Assembly: GCF_015070875.1 (NCBI RefSeq)
Contig: NZ_JADDIV010000003.1
Span: 558,001-622,000 of the forward strand
Length of the DNA stretch: 64,000 nucleotides
Direction of reading: 5' to 3'
Source: Ramlibacter pallidus
Lineage (GTDB): Bacteria > Pseudomonadota > Gammaproteobacteria > Burkholderiales > Burkholderiaceae_C
In this document: in pieces, positions 27,080 through 37,249 of the stretch
How the letters are laid out: each line of letters starts with the position of its first letter
How positions within the stretch are numbered: the stretch's first letter is position 1
Translations under genes and position numbers: made by a program
Notes under the pieces: generated by a model
The model's database searches: none
What the model was told of the DNA's origin: nothing
What the model saw: the letters and a program-made list of their open reading frames with translations, nothing else

Positions 27080-27131
27080 CGGGAAGGTCCCGGAGTTCTC
27101 GCTCGCAGCATGGTGCCGCGCGGGCATCTTA

Positions 27132-27147
27132 GCATTTGCACAAATGC
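27132..27147. promoter_or_regulatory. Perfect palindrome GCATTTG-CA-CAAATGC, candidate MarR operator
   Basis: Seven-base arms with a two-base centre, in the gap between the exported-protein gene and the MarR gene. The AT-rich arms stand out in this GC-rich DNA, and shorter versions recur at 27021-27034 and 26458-26477. Confidence 0.55.
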
Positions 27148-27175
27148 GATCAAGCGCGGCCCCGGGCGGCCGGCG

Positions 27176-28042
27176 TCAGCTCGCGCGGACCTGCCGCTCC
27201 ACCTCCTGGCGCTTCATCCTCAGGTAGCCATCGCGGTCCACCTCGCGCAGCTGGCGGGGGAACCGCTCGGTCGCGTCGAACCAGCCGCGCAAGCGGTGTT
27301 CCAGTTGCTGGCCCGGGGGGCTCACCAGTGAATCCAGGTACGCGTCGATCGCCATGTAATAGCGCATCGTGTTGCGTTCGGCCACCCCGCGCATCCCGCC
27401 CACGTAATCGGCGCCGGCGCGTGTGAAGCCGACCTTATCGCGGCCGATCGTGTTCAGGTACAGGGTCATGGCCATGCTGCTGGCACCGCCGTAGCTGAAC
27501 GCGTAGCCCATGTGCAGCAGGGTCTTGCCGCCGTCCATGGGGACGGCCTCGGCGATCAGGCGGTAGTCACTGGTGTCGTAAGGACCTTCGGCGGCGTCCA
27601 TCTGCACGGAGACGTAGTCCTGCCGCACCTGGGGCGGCTGCCAGCGGAAGGACAGCAGCGTGGCGGCGTGGACGGCCTGGGGATGCTTCTTGCCCACCCG
27701 CACGTCCACCCGGGTGGCGCCCGCCGCGTCGTGGCTGCGGCAGTACTTCGTGTTGAGGTGCAGGATCAGGATCTCGCACCACTGGGCCGGATCCGACAGT
27801 GCTTTCGCCACCGCGGCGTGCGGATGGTCGATGACCGCGAAGACCTCGCCGTCGACGCGGCGGGCCGATTCCTCGGACTGCAGCACCAGCGGCCCGCCGA
27901 AGGGGTTCTGCGCAAGCTGCGGTGCCAACGCGGTATGGCGAGCCCGCAAGGCGGACGGACCGAGGAGGCCGGCGGCCTGCGCGGACAGGGGAAGAAGGAG
28001 GATCGCGGCAAGCGCGGCGGTGGAGTGTCGCCAGTTTCTCAT
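27176..28042 (-). CDS. Exported protein of unknown function
   Basis: 288 residues with a clear signal peptide (ALAAILLLPLSAQAAG). The mature part contains DGEVFAVIDHPHAAVAKALS, CEILILHLNTKYCR (two Cys that could pair) and a C-terminal basic tail with DGYLRMKRQEVERQVRAS. I do not recognise a family; the length and the early strand-helix pattern are compatible with a START-like lipid-binding fold but this is weak. It is followed by a strong terminator and preceded by a phosphoribosyltransferase gene on the same strand. Confidence 0.75.
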   Translation of the reverse strand: MRNWRHSTAALAAILLLPLSAQAAGLLGPSALRARHTALAPQLAQNPFGGPLVLQSEESARRVDGEVFAVIDHPHAAVAKALSDPAQWCEILILHLNTKYCRSHDAAGATRVDVRVGKKHPQAVHAATLLSFRWQPPQVRQDYVSVQMDAAEGPYDTSDYRLIAEAVPMDGGKTLLHMGYAFSYGGASSMAMTLYLNTIGRDKVGFTRAGADYVGGMRGVAERNTMRYYMAIDAYLDSLVSPPGQQLEHRLRGWFDATERFPRQLREVDRDGYLRMKRQEVERQVRAS

Positions 28043-28072
28043 CGGCAGAAGATGGTGGTCGCCCGCCCGGAC

Positions 28073-28753
28073 TCAAGCGGGGCGGGAAGCCGTCGATTGC
28101 AGCAGGTCGATCACCTCCTGGTCGCGAAGCTGGGGAAACGATTCGTAAAAGAGGCTGACGGCACCGAAGCGCCGCGGCACCTCCAGGCACACGACCTCGT
28201 CGGCATGCTCCGACACCAGCTGGATGCCTTCCGGTGAACCGACGGGCACGGCGCAGACGAGTCGTAACGGTGCCTGCCGCCGGACGGCGTGCAGCGCGGC
28301 GACCATGGTCGCGCCGGTGGCCAGACCGTCATCCACCACGATTGCCGTGCGGCCCTGGGCGGAGATCGCCGGCCGGCCGGGCGTGTAGAGCCGGCGACGG
28401 CGCGCCAGCTCCTGCAGCTCCAGGGCTTTCTGCTCCTCCAGGTAGGTGGACGATGCGCGGACAGACGCCGCGTGCGGCGCCAGGTACATCCAACCGGACT
28501 CGTCGATGGCCCCGACCGCGAATTCGGGCGCACCCGGCGCATGCAGCTTGCGCACCAGCACGAGGTCGAGGTCGCCTCCGAGCCTTTGCGCGAGCACGGC
28601 GGCGATCGGCACGGCGCCCCGGGGGATCGCCAGCAGCAACGGATGGCTGCCCGCATGGGCAGCAAGCGCCCGGCCCAATTGCTCCGCGGCGTCGCGTCGG
28701 TCCTTGAACACGATGGCCTCCCGATGGCGCGCCGCCGGACGCGCCCGCGCCAT
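28073..28753 (-). CDS. Phosphoribosyltransferase family protein
   Basis: 226 residues. The PRPP-binding motif is TAIVVDDGLATGATM, and the N-terminal half has PRGAVPIAAVLAQRLGGDLDLVLVRKL, typical of type I phosphoribosyltransferases of the ComF/erythromycin-esterase-linked group. The nucleobase acceptor is unknown. It diverges from a PRPP-synthetase-like gene with only 63 bp between them, so the two may share control. Confidence 0.88.
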   Translation of the reverse strand: MARARPAARHREAIVFKDRRDAAEQLGRALAAHAGSHPLLLAIPRGAVPIAAVLAQRLGGDLDLVLVRKLHAPGAPEFAVGAIDESGWMYLAPHAASVRASSTYLEEQKALELQELARRRRLYTPGRPAISAQGRTAIVVDDGLATGATMVAALHAVRRQAPLRLVCAVPVGSPEGIQLVSEHADEVVCLEVPRRFGAVSLFYESFPQLRDQEVIDLLQSTASRPA

Positions 28754-28816
28754 TCTCCCGCCGCTGGAGGCCCGGCGCTAGACTCCGCCCAGCAAGCACA
28801 CCGCCCTCGAACAAGC

Positions 28817-29713
28817 ATGACCCCCCTCCTCCTGCTGGCGCTGCCCGGCGCGGAAGCCCTGGCAAGGCAGCTTGCCGGCCACCTCCACTGCGCCTGCGAG
28901 GCTGTCGAGCTCCACTGCTACCCGGACGGGGAAGCCGGCGTCCGGCTGCCCGTCGAACCCGGCGGCCGGCCGGTGGTGCTCGTCGCCCACCTCGACCATC
29001 CGGATGGCAAGACGCTGCCGTTGCTGTTCGCGGCGGACGCGGCGCGCGAGCTCGGGGCAGCCGGCGTCAGCCTGCTGGCCCCTTACCTGCCGTACATGCG
29101 GCAGGACGACCGCTTCCGCCCGGGCGAGGCGATCACGTCGCGGACCTTTGCGCGCGTGCTGTCGGCGACGTTCGACGCGGTCGTGACGGTGGATCCGCAC
29201 CTGCACCGCTGGCCGAGCCTGGACGCGATCTACACCACGCGCACCCGTGTCGTGGCGGCGGCGCCGGCGATCGCCGACTGGCTGGCCCGCGAGGTCCCGC
29301 GGCCGGTGATCGTGGGGCCGGATGCGGAAAGCGAGCAATGGGTCGCCGCGGTCGCCGGCCGCCTGGGAGCGCCGCACGTGGTCATGACGAAGGTGCGGCA
29401 CGGGGACCGTGACGTGCGCGTCACCCTGCCCGAAGGCGCGGCCGGCGAGGACCGCACGCCGGTCCTGCTGGACGACATCATCTCGAGCGGCCACACGGTG
29501 GCGACCGCGGCGCGCGTGCTGCGCGACGCCGGATGGCCGTCGCCGCTGTGCGTCGGCGTGCACGCCCTGGTCGACGAAGCGGGAATGGCGCTGCTGAAGG
29601 AAGCCGGCGTCGGCCGCGTCGTCAGCTGCGACACCGTGCCGCACGCCACCAACGCCATCGGCCTGGCTCCACTGCTGGCCGAGGCGGTGCGCGAGGTCTG
29701 CGCGGCCGCCTGA
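28817..29713 (+). CDS. Ribose-phosphate pyrophosphokinase-like protein (class III type)
   Basis: 298 residues. YLPYMRQDDRFRPGEAITSR and VTVDPHLHRW match the ATP/ribose-5-phosphate binding parts of PRPP synthetases, in the form seen in archaeal-type (class III) enzymes, and LLDDIISSGHT is the PRPP loop. The basic flexible loop is shortened to TKVRHGDRDV. It should form PRPP from ribose-5-phosphate and ATP. The housekeeping prs normally lies beside ispE and a tRNA-Gln gene, so this is probably a second copy. Divergent from a phosphoribosyltransferase. Confidence 0.87.
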   Translation: MTPLLLLALPGAEALARQLAGHLHCACEAVELHCYPDGEAGVRLPVEPGGRPVVLVAHLDHPDGKTLPLLFAADAARELGAAGVSLLAPYLPYMRQDDRFRPGEAITSRTFARVLSATFDAVVTVDPHLHRWPSLDAIYTTRTRVVAAAPAIADWLAREVPRPVIVGPDAESEQWVAAVAGRLGAPHVVMTKVRHGDRDVRVTLPEGAAGEDRTPVLLDDIISSGHTVATAARVLRDAGWPSPLCVGVHALVDEAGMALLKEAGVGRVVSCDTVPHATNAIGLAPLLAEAVREVCAAA

Positions 29714-29722
29714 CGCTCGGCG

Positions 29723-30514
29723 TCAGTGCACGCGCAGGTCGAAGGCGCGCTGCAAGCCTTCGAGGTCGACGATGCGCACGTGCTTCTTGTCGACGTCCAG
29801 CAGCCGCTGGTGCTGGAACGCCGAGAAGGTGCGGCTGACGGTCTCGAGCTTCATCCCCAAATAGCTGCCGATCTCGGCACGCGACATCCGCAGGTGGAAC
29901 TCGCTCGCCGAGTAGCCGCGCGCCTTCAGGCGCTGCGAGATGTTCAGCAGGAAGGCCGCCAGGCGCTCTTCCGCGTTCATGCTCCCCAGCAGCATCATCA
30001 GGCTGTGCTCGCGCACGATCTCGCGGCTCATGAGGCGCGAGATCACGTGCTGCAGGTCGGTGCTGCTGGCGGCCAGCTCGCTTAGGTGGGCGTAGGGAAT
30101 GGCGCAGATCTCGGCGTCTTCGAGGGCGATCGCGCTGCTCGCCAGCTGGCCGGAAGCCAGGCCGTCCAGGCCCAGCAGCTCGCCCGCCATCTGGAAGCCG
30201 GTGACCTGTTCACGGCCGTCCTTGAGCGTCAGGTGCGACTTGAAGGTTCCGCTGCGCACCGCGTAGATGAACTGGAACTTCTCGCCCTCGTGGTACAGCG
30301 CCTGGCCTTCCTTGATGCGGCGGCGGGCGAACTTCAGCCCGTCGAGCCGCTGGACGTCCGTGCCGGTCAACCCGCAAGGCAGGCAGAGGTCCTTCAGGTG
30401 GCAGGTGGAACACAGCGTGGTGATCGTGGCCGTCGGCGCAGGCGCTTCGGCGAGCGCCTGGCGGGGCACGATGCGGATGGGAGCGGTGGCGGCGCGGAGC
30501 GTGGCGGTTTGCAT
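29723..30514 (-). CDS. fnr: FNR-type oxygen-sensing Crp/Fnr regulator
   Basis: 263 residues. The iron-sulfur ligands of FNR are present: Cys35, Cys38 and Cys44 in CSTCHLKDLC, and Cys137 in AEICAIP. The cyclic-nucleotide-like beta roll is in the middle and the helix-turn-helix SRAEIGSYLGMKLETVSRTF carries the E--SR residues that read TTGAT half sites. The dimer should activate anaerobic and microaerobic genes when its cluster is intact. It follows a receiver-domain gene by 23 bp and was probably transcribed with it. Confidence 0.92.
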   Translation of the reverse strand: MQTATLRAATAPIRIVPRQALAEAPAPTATITTLCSTCHLKDLCLPCGLTGTDVQRLDGLKFARRRIKEGQALYHEGEKFQFIYAVRSGTFKSHLTLKDGREQVTGFQMAGELLGLDGLASGQLASSAIALEDAEICAIPYAHLSELAASSTDLQHVISRLMSREIVREHSLMMLLGSMNAEERLAAFLLNISQRLKARGYSASEFHLRMSRAEIGSYLGMKLETVSRTFSAFQHQRLLDVDKKHVRIVDLEGLQRAFDLRVH

Positions 30515-30537
30515 GTGGGGTCCCTCGGTGATCTTTT

Positions 30538-30924
30538 TCAGTGAACGGCGCGACGGCCGGCTTCGGCGACGGCGACGGTGAGCTGGTCGAATTCGGTGCT
30601 CTTGTCCAGGAAGCAGGCGGCGCCTTCGTTCAGGTAGCGCTTGCGGTAGGCCGGCGCCGAGTTGTTGCTGAACACGACGAAGGCGACCTGCCGGTCGGCG
30701 TCGCGCACCGCCTTGAGCACCTGCAGGCCCGTGCCGCCTTCGAGCTGGTGGTCCAGCACGACGACGTCCGGGTGCGTGTCGAGGATGCCGCTGATGCAGG
30801 CGGCGGGCGTGGCGGCCTGGCCGATCACGTCCATCCGGGCGGTGGCCAGCAGCGCGTTGACGCGCTCCCGGATCTGGAGCGAGTCGTCCGCGAGGAAGAC
30901 CTTGATGGAGCCGTTCGAAATCAT
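30538..30924 (-). CDS. Stand-alone response regulator receiver
   Basis: 128 residues, one CheY-like receiver and nothing else. Asp13/Asp14 (LADDS), phospho-acceptor Asp58 (VVVLDHQ) and Lys108 (FLDKST) are in place. Without an output domain it must act on another protein. It precedes fnr by 23 bp on the same strand. GATAGT sits seven bases before its ATG, which would make a leaderless message. No histidine kinase is in this window. Confidence 0.9.
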   Translation of the reverse strand: MISNGSIKVFLADDSLQIRERVNALLATARMDVIGQAATPAACISGILDTHPDVVVLDHQLEGGTGLQVLKAVRDADRQVAFVVFSNNSAPAYRKRYLNEGAACFLDKSTEFDQLTVAVAEAGRRAVH

Positions 30925-31241
30925 GGAACGAACTATCGCGAAAGGACGGCCGGCGCGACATCGGCGTGCGCTGAAACGAAGGCTCGGAGGACTCCGAATC
31001 GGGACCGTCCTGCGGACTAGGCGCGCTAGGAATCGTCCGAGGGAGGGTCCTGGAAGATGAGGTCTTAGGTATTCATCCCGGCGCCGGTTTGTGGGTTGGA
31101 ACCCGACCAGCGGCGTGCAAAGATGGTGCGAACTGCTTCATTTCGCCAACTTCGTCACGACCCGCGGGTTGTCAACCCCCGTACGAATGAACTACCTTCA
31201 TCACCTCCTGGGACAAAAGTCGTTGTGGCGAGGTGGTTTGA
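30925..31241. other. 317-bp intergenic region between divergent response-regulator and small-protein genes
   Basis: The longest gap in the window. I see a possible -10 for the response regulator at 30932-30937, a 13-bp palindrome GGGTTGTCAACCC at 31166-31178, and near the right end an 8-bp stem that can cover the ribosome binding site of the next gene. No ORF with coding character and no tRNA fold is visible. Confidence 0.6.
31200..31237 (+). promoter_or_regulatory. Hairpin able to sequester the ribosome binding site of the downstream gene
   Basis: ATCACCTC at 31200-31207 can pair with GAGGTGGT at 31230-31237 (seven Watson-Crick pairs and one G-U) around a 22-base loop. GAGGTGG is the Shine-Dalgarno for the ATG at 31242. 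The structure would block translation until opened. Confidence 0.4.
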
Positions 31242-31586
31242 ATGCGTTTCTTCAAGGGAACCCTGCGAAACAGCATCTACGGATTGCTGGGGAATCCCGT
31301 GGCCCCGTCGGATTCGATGCTGGAAACCAGCGCCGAAGACATCCGCGAAGCCATGCTCGCCCTGCTCGGCGAGAACGGCACGCGCCAGTTCGCGAACGTC
31401 ACGCGCCGCATCCGCTATGCCAACGACATCCAGGGCCTGTGGTACCTGCGCGGCGACCTGATGGCCGCCCTCGCGGCGATCGAAGGCGAAGCCACGGCTC
31501 GCCAGCAGGTCCAGAAGATCACCCGCATGTTCCACGGGCTGCTGCCCGGCAGCTTGACCTCCCGCCCCAGTCCCCTCATGGGCTGA
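31242..31586 (+). CDS. Small protein of unknown family (paralogue of the gene at 63138-63521)
   Basis: 114 residues, mostly helical by eye, no signal or membrane segment. I do not recognise it, but it has a clear relative later in this window; both share an RRIRYA block, an LW plus RG(D/E)LM block, GE--AR-Q, and a C-terminal LP--L-SRPSPL. Conservation of such specific residues between two loci supports a real family. The ATG is preceded by GAGGTGG, which may be masked by an upstream complementary stretch. It converges with an LD-carboxypeptidase. Its sister gene follows a cyclase-like gene, so a signalling role is possible. Confidence 0.75.
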   Translation: MRFFKGTLRNSIYGLLGNPVAPSDSMLETSAEDIREAMLALLGENGTRQFANVTRRIRYANDIQGLWYLRGDLMAALAAIEGEATARQQVQKITRMFHGLLPGSLTSRPSPLMG

Positions 31587-31598
31587 TGCCGCGCCACC

Positions 31599-34745
<3,147 letters not shown>

Positions 34746-34826
34746 GGCGCCCTCCTCGCCTGCCACTGTAGCGCCGGCGGCCGAGTTCCCGCGTGCGAAT
34801 TCCGCATCACTGCGATGCGCGCCGGC

Positions 34827-36440
34827 TCATTCCCACTCGATGGTCGCGGGCGGCTTGCTGCTCACGTCGTAGGTGACCCGGTTGATGCCGCGCACCTCGT
34901 TGATGATGCGCCCCGACACCTTCTTCAGCAGCGCGTACGGCAGCTCCGCCCAGTCCGCCGTCATGAAGTCGCTGGTCTGCACCGCGCGCAGCGCCACCAC
35001 GTAGTCGTAGGTGCGGCCGTCGCCCATCACGCCCACGCTCTTGACCGGCAGGAACACGGTGAAGGCCTGGCTGGTCAGGTCGTACCAGCTCTTGCCGGTG
35101 TGCTCGTCGCGGAAGTTCCGCAATTCCTCGATGAAGATGGCGTCGGCGCGGCGCAGCAGGTCGGCGTATTCCTTCTTCACCTCGCCCAGGATGCGCACGC
35201 CCAGTCCCGGGCCGGGGAAGGGATGGCGGTAGACCATCTCCGGCGGCAGGCCGAGCGCCACGCCCAGCTCGCGCACTTCGTCCTTGAAGAGGTCGCGCAG
35301 CGGCTCCAGCAGCTTGAGTCCCAGCTGTTCCGGCAGCCCGCCGACGTTGTGGTGGCTCTTGATCGTGACGGCCTTCTTGCTCTTGGCGCCGCCCGACTCG
35401 ATGACGTCGGGGTAGATGGTGCCCTGCGCCAGCCACGCGACGTGGCGGGCATGCGTCTGCTTGATCTTGGCCGCCTCCGCCTTGAAGACGTCGACGAACA
35501 GGCCGCCGATGATCTTGCGCTTGGCTTCGGGCTCGCTCACGCCGGCCAGCTTGCCGAGGAACAGGTCCGACGCATCCACCCGAACGACCTTCGCGTGCAG
35601 CTTGCCGGCGAACATGTCCATGACCATGTCGCCTTCGTCCAGGCGCAACAGGCCGTGGTCGACGAACACGCAGGTGAGCTGGTCGCCGATCGCGCGGTGG
35701 ATCAGCGCCGCGGCGACCGACGAATCGACGCCGCCCGAAAGCCCGAGGATCACCTCTTCGTCCCCGACCTGCTTGCGGATGGCCTCCACGGCTTCGGCGA
35801 TGTGGTCGCGCATCACCCAGTCTGGCCGCGCCTTGCAGATGCCCAGCACGAAGCGCTCCAGGATCGCGCGGCCCTGCACCGTGTGCGTGACCTCCGCGTG
35901 GAACTGGATGGCGTAGAAGCGCCGCGCCTCGTCCGCCATGCCGGCGATCGGGCAGCTGTCGGTGGACGCCATCAGCTTGAAGCCGGGCGGCATCTCCACG
36001 ACCTTGTCGCCGTGCGACATCCAGACGTTCAGCATGCCGTGGCCTTCGGGCGTGGTGAAGTCGGCGATGTCGCGCAGCAGTTCCGTGTGGCCGCGGGCAC
36101 GGACGGCGGCGAAGCCGAATTCGCGCTTGTGGCCGCCTTCGACCTTGCCTCCGAGCTGGTGGGCCATGGTCTGCATGCCGTAGCAGATGCCCAGCACCGG
36201 CACGCCGAGCTCGAACACCGCCTGCGGTGCCTTGTCCGTCGTCTCCTCGTACACGCTCGCGTGGCTGCCGGAGAGGATCACGCCCTTGAGCGAGCCATCG
36301 GCCGCATAGGCACGGATCCACTCGTCCGAGACGTCGCAGGGGTGCACTTCGGAGAGGACGTGCGCCTCGCGCACGCGGCGCGCGATCAGCTGCGTGACCT
36401 GGGAGCCGAAGTCGAGGATGAGGATCTTGTCGTGTTGCAT
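34827..36440 (-). CDS. guaA: GMP synthase (glutamine-hydrolysing)
   Basis: 537 residues. The N-terminal glutaminase has its Cys in LGICYGMQ and the His-x-Glu in QFHAEVTHT; the synthetase P-loop is LSGGVDSSV and the C-terminal dimer domain ends in the conserved PPATIEWE. It converts XMP to GMP using glutamine and ATP. Its ATG lies only 2 bp after the toxin gene, with no room for a promoter of its own, so its main transcript probably comes from the toxin-antitoxin promoter or from guaB through the terminator. Confidence 0.97.
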   Translation of the reverse strand: MQHDKILILDFGSQVTQLIARRVREAHVLSEVHPCDVSDEWIRAYAADGSLKGVILSGSHASVYEETTDKAPQAVFELGVPVLGICYGMQTMAHQLGGKVEGGHKREFGFAAVRARGHTELLRDIADFTTPEGHGMLNVWMSHGDKVVEMPPGFKLMASTDSCPIAGMADEARRFYAIQFHAEVTHTVQGRAILERFVLGICKARPDWVMRDHIAEAVEAIRKQVGDEEVILGLSGGVDSSVAAALIHRAIGDQLTCVFVDHGLLRLDEGDMVMDMFAGKLHAKVVRVDASDLFLGKLAGVSEPEAKRKIIGGLFVDVFKAEAAKIKQTHARHVAWLAQGTIYPDVIESGGAKSKKAVTIKSHHNVGGLPEQLGLKLLEPLRDLFKDEVRELGVALGLPPEMVYRHPFPGPGLGVRILGEVKKEYADLLRRADAIFIEELRNFRDEHTGKSWYDLTSQAFTVFLPVKSVGVMGDGRTYDYVVALRAVQTSDFMTADWAELPYALLKKVSGRIINEVRGINRVTYDVSSKPPATIEWE

Positions 36441-36442
36441 GG

Positions 36443-36859
36443 TCAGGCCAGGTCGGTGATCAGGGGGTGTTCGAGAACGAGGCAGGCGCGCTGCAGGGCG
36501 CGGTCCATCGTGACGAGGGGGGCTTTGAGGTCGACCGCGACCTTCAGGTACGCGGCGTCGTAGGGCGTGAGGTTCAACGATTGCGACCAGTCCCAGAATT
36601 CGAGCGGCGACACGCGCAGCGGGGCGAGCGCCACGGGAAGCCGGCTGAGGAGCCGCAGCACGTGCTGGTGGGCCGTGGGCGTGAAGCGGCCCCGCGCGAG
36701 CGCGCGGCCGGCCGCGTGCAGCGCCTCGAGCGGGAAGATCGCCGCACTGGTGGCGCTCTCCTCCTCGGTCATCACGCGCACGAGTGCCTGCGACACCCGG
36801 TCGCCGCCCTCGTCCGGGAAGACCCAGCTGGCGAAGGCCGACGCGTCAACGACCAGCAC
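36443..36859 (-). CDS. PIN-domain toxin (VapC type)
   Basis: 138 residues with the four acidic residues of the PIN ribonuclease site: Asp5 (VVDAS), Glu45 (PLEAL), Asp101 (YDAAYL) and Asp119 (TMDRAL). VapC toxins cut tRNA or rRNA. It overlaps the antitoxin gene by 14 bp and runs straight into guaA, an essential gene for guanine nucleotide synthesis. The pair lies where guaB and guaA are normally adjacent. Confidence 0.9.
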   Translation of the reverse strand: MLVVDASAFASWVFPDEGGDRVSQALVRVMTEEESATSAAIFPLEALHAAGRALARGRFTPTAHQHVLRLLSRLPVALAPLRVSPLEFWDWSQSLNLTPYDAAYLKVAVDLKAPLVTMDRALQRACLVLEHPLITDLA

Positions 36860-37157
36860 GCGGCACCTTGGGATCGTCGGTCCAGGCTTCGCCGCGGCCG
36901 TCGCGTTCCCGCTTGTGCTCGGCCCAAAGTTCCTGGAACCCGCCGCCTTCGCGCCCGACCTTGCCGCGCAAGGCGTCGAGTTCCGCCTGGATGGCCTGGC
37001 GGCGCGCCTCGATGCTGGGCTGCTCGGTTTCGGGTTCCTTGATCAGGCGGATGACGCGCTTGCCGTGGCGGGTGAGGACGACCTCTTCCCCCTGCTCCAC
37101 GGCACGGATGAGCTCGGAGAGCTGGCTCTTGGCCTGATGGATGGGAACGGTCTGCAT
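36846..37157 (-). CDS. Phd/YefM-type antitoxin
   Basis: 103 residues. The N-terminal half, with QTVPIHQAKSQLSELI and EVVLTRHGKRVIRLI, is the Phd/YefM DNA-binding fold; the rest is acidic/basic and likely unfolded until it wraps the toxin. It should neutralise the PIN toxin and bind its own operator. A perfect 12-bp palindrome lies 21 bp upstream of its ATG, touching a TAGAAT -10 box, as expected for autorepression. Confidence 0.9.
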   Translation of the reverse strand: MQTVPIHQAKSQLSELIRAVEQGEEVVLTRHGKRVIRLIKEPETEQPSIEARRQAIQAELDALRGKVGREGGGFQELWAEHKRERDGRGEAWTDDPKVPRAGR

Positions 37158-37177
37158 TCTGGCTCGACTGATCGTTG

Positions 37178-37193
37178 ATCTGGCCAGATTCTA
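37178..37193 (-). promoter_or_regulatory. Toxin-antitoxin promoter and operator
   Basis: The palindrome ATCTGGCCAGAT (37178-37189) overlaps TAGAAT on the minus strand (37188-37193). The -35 would fall inside the guaB terminator stem, whose arms repeat the TCTGGCC half site. Confidence 0.55.
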
Positions 37194-37204
37194 ACGACTT
37201 GCAG

Positions 37205-37236
37205 AAAAAAGGGCCAGAAACTTCTGGCCCTTTTTT
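37205..37236 (-). terminator. Rho-independent terminator after guaB
   Basis: GGGCCAGAA and TTCTGGCCC pair around a tight loop, with six A on one side and six T on the other, so it can work in both directions. It follows the guaB stop by 14 bp and isolates guaB from the toxin-antitoxin pair and guaA. Confidence 0.88.
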
Positions 37237-37249
37237 CGATCTCGCTGGA

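Noticed and set aside
29711-29725. TGACGC-TCG-GCGTCA palindrome between convergent genes as a terminator
   Set aside because: Short stem, three-base loop and no T run; it simply consists of the two facing stop codons and adjacent bases.
31166-31178. GGGTTGTCAACCC palindrome as an FNR binding site
   Set aside because: FNR sites are TTGAT-N4-ATCAA; this has only the TTG/CAA core with a one-base centre. It may be an operator for something else, but there is no second copy.
31200-31209. ATCACCTCCT, identical to the 3' end of 16S rRNA, as part of an rRNA fragment or regulatory RNA
   Set aside because: The match is limited to ten bases and flanking sequence does not resemble 16S rRNA. Pairing with the nearby Shine-Dalgarno explains it better.
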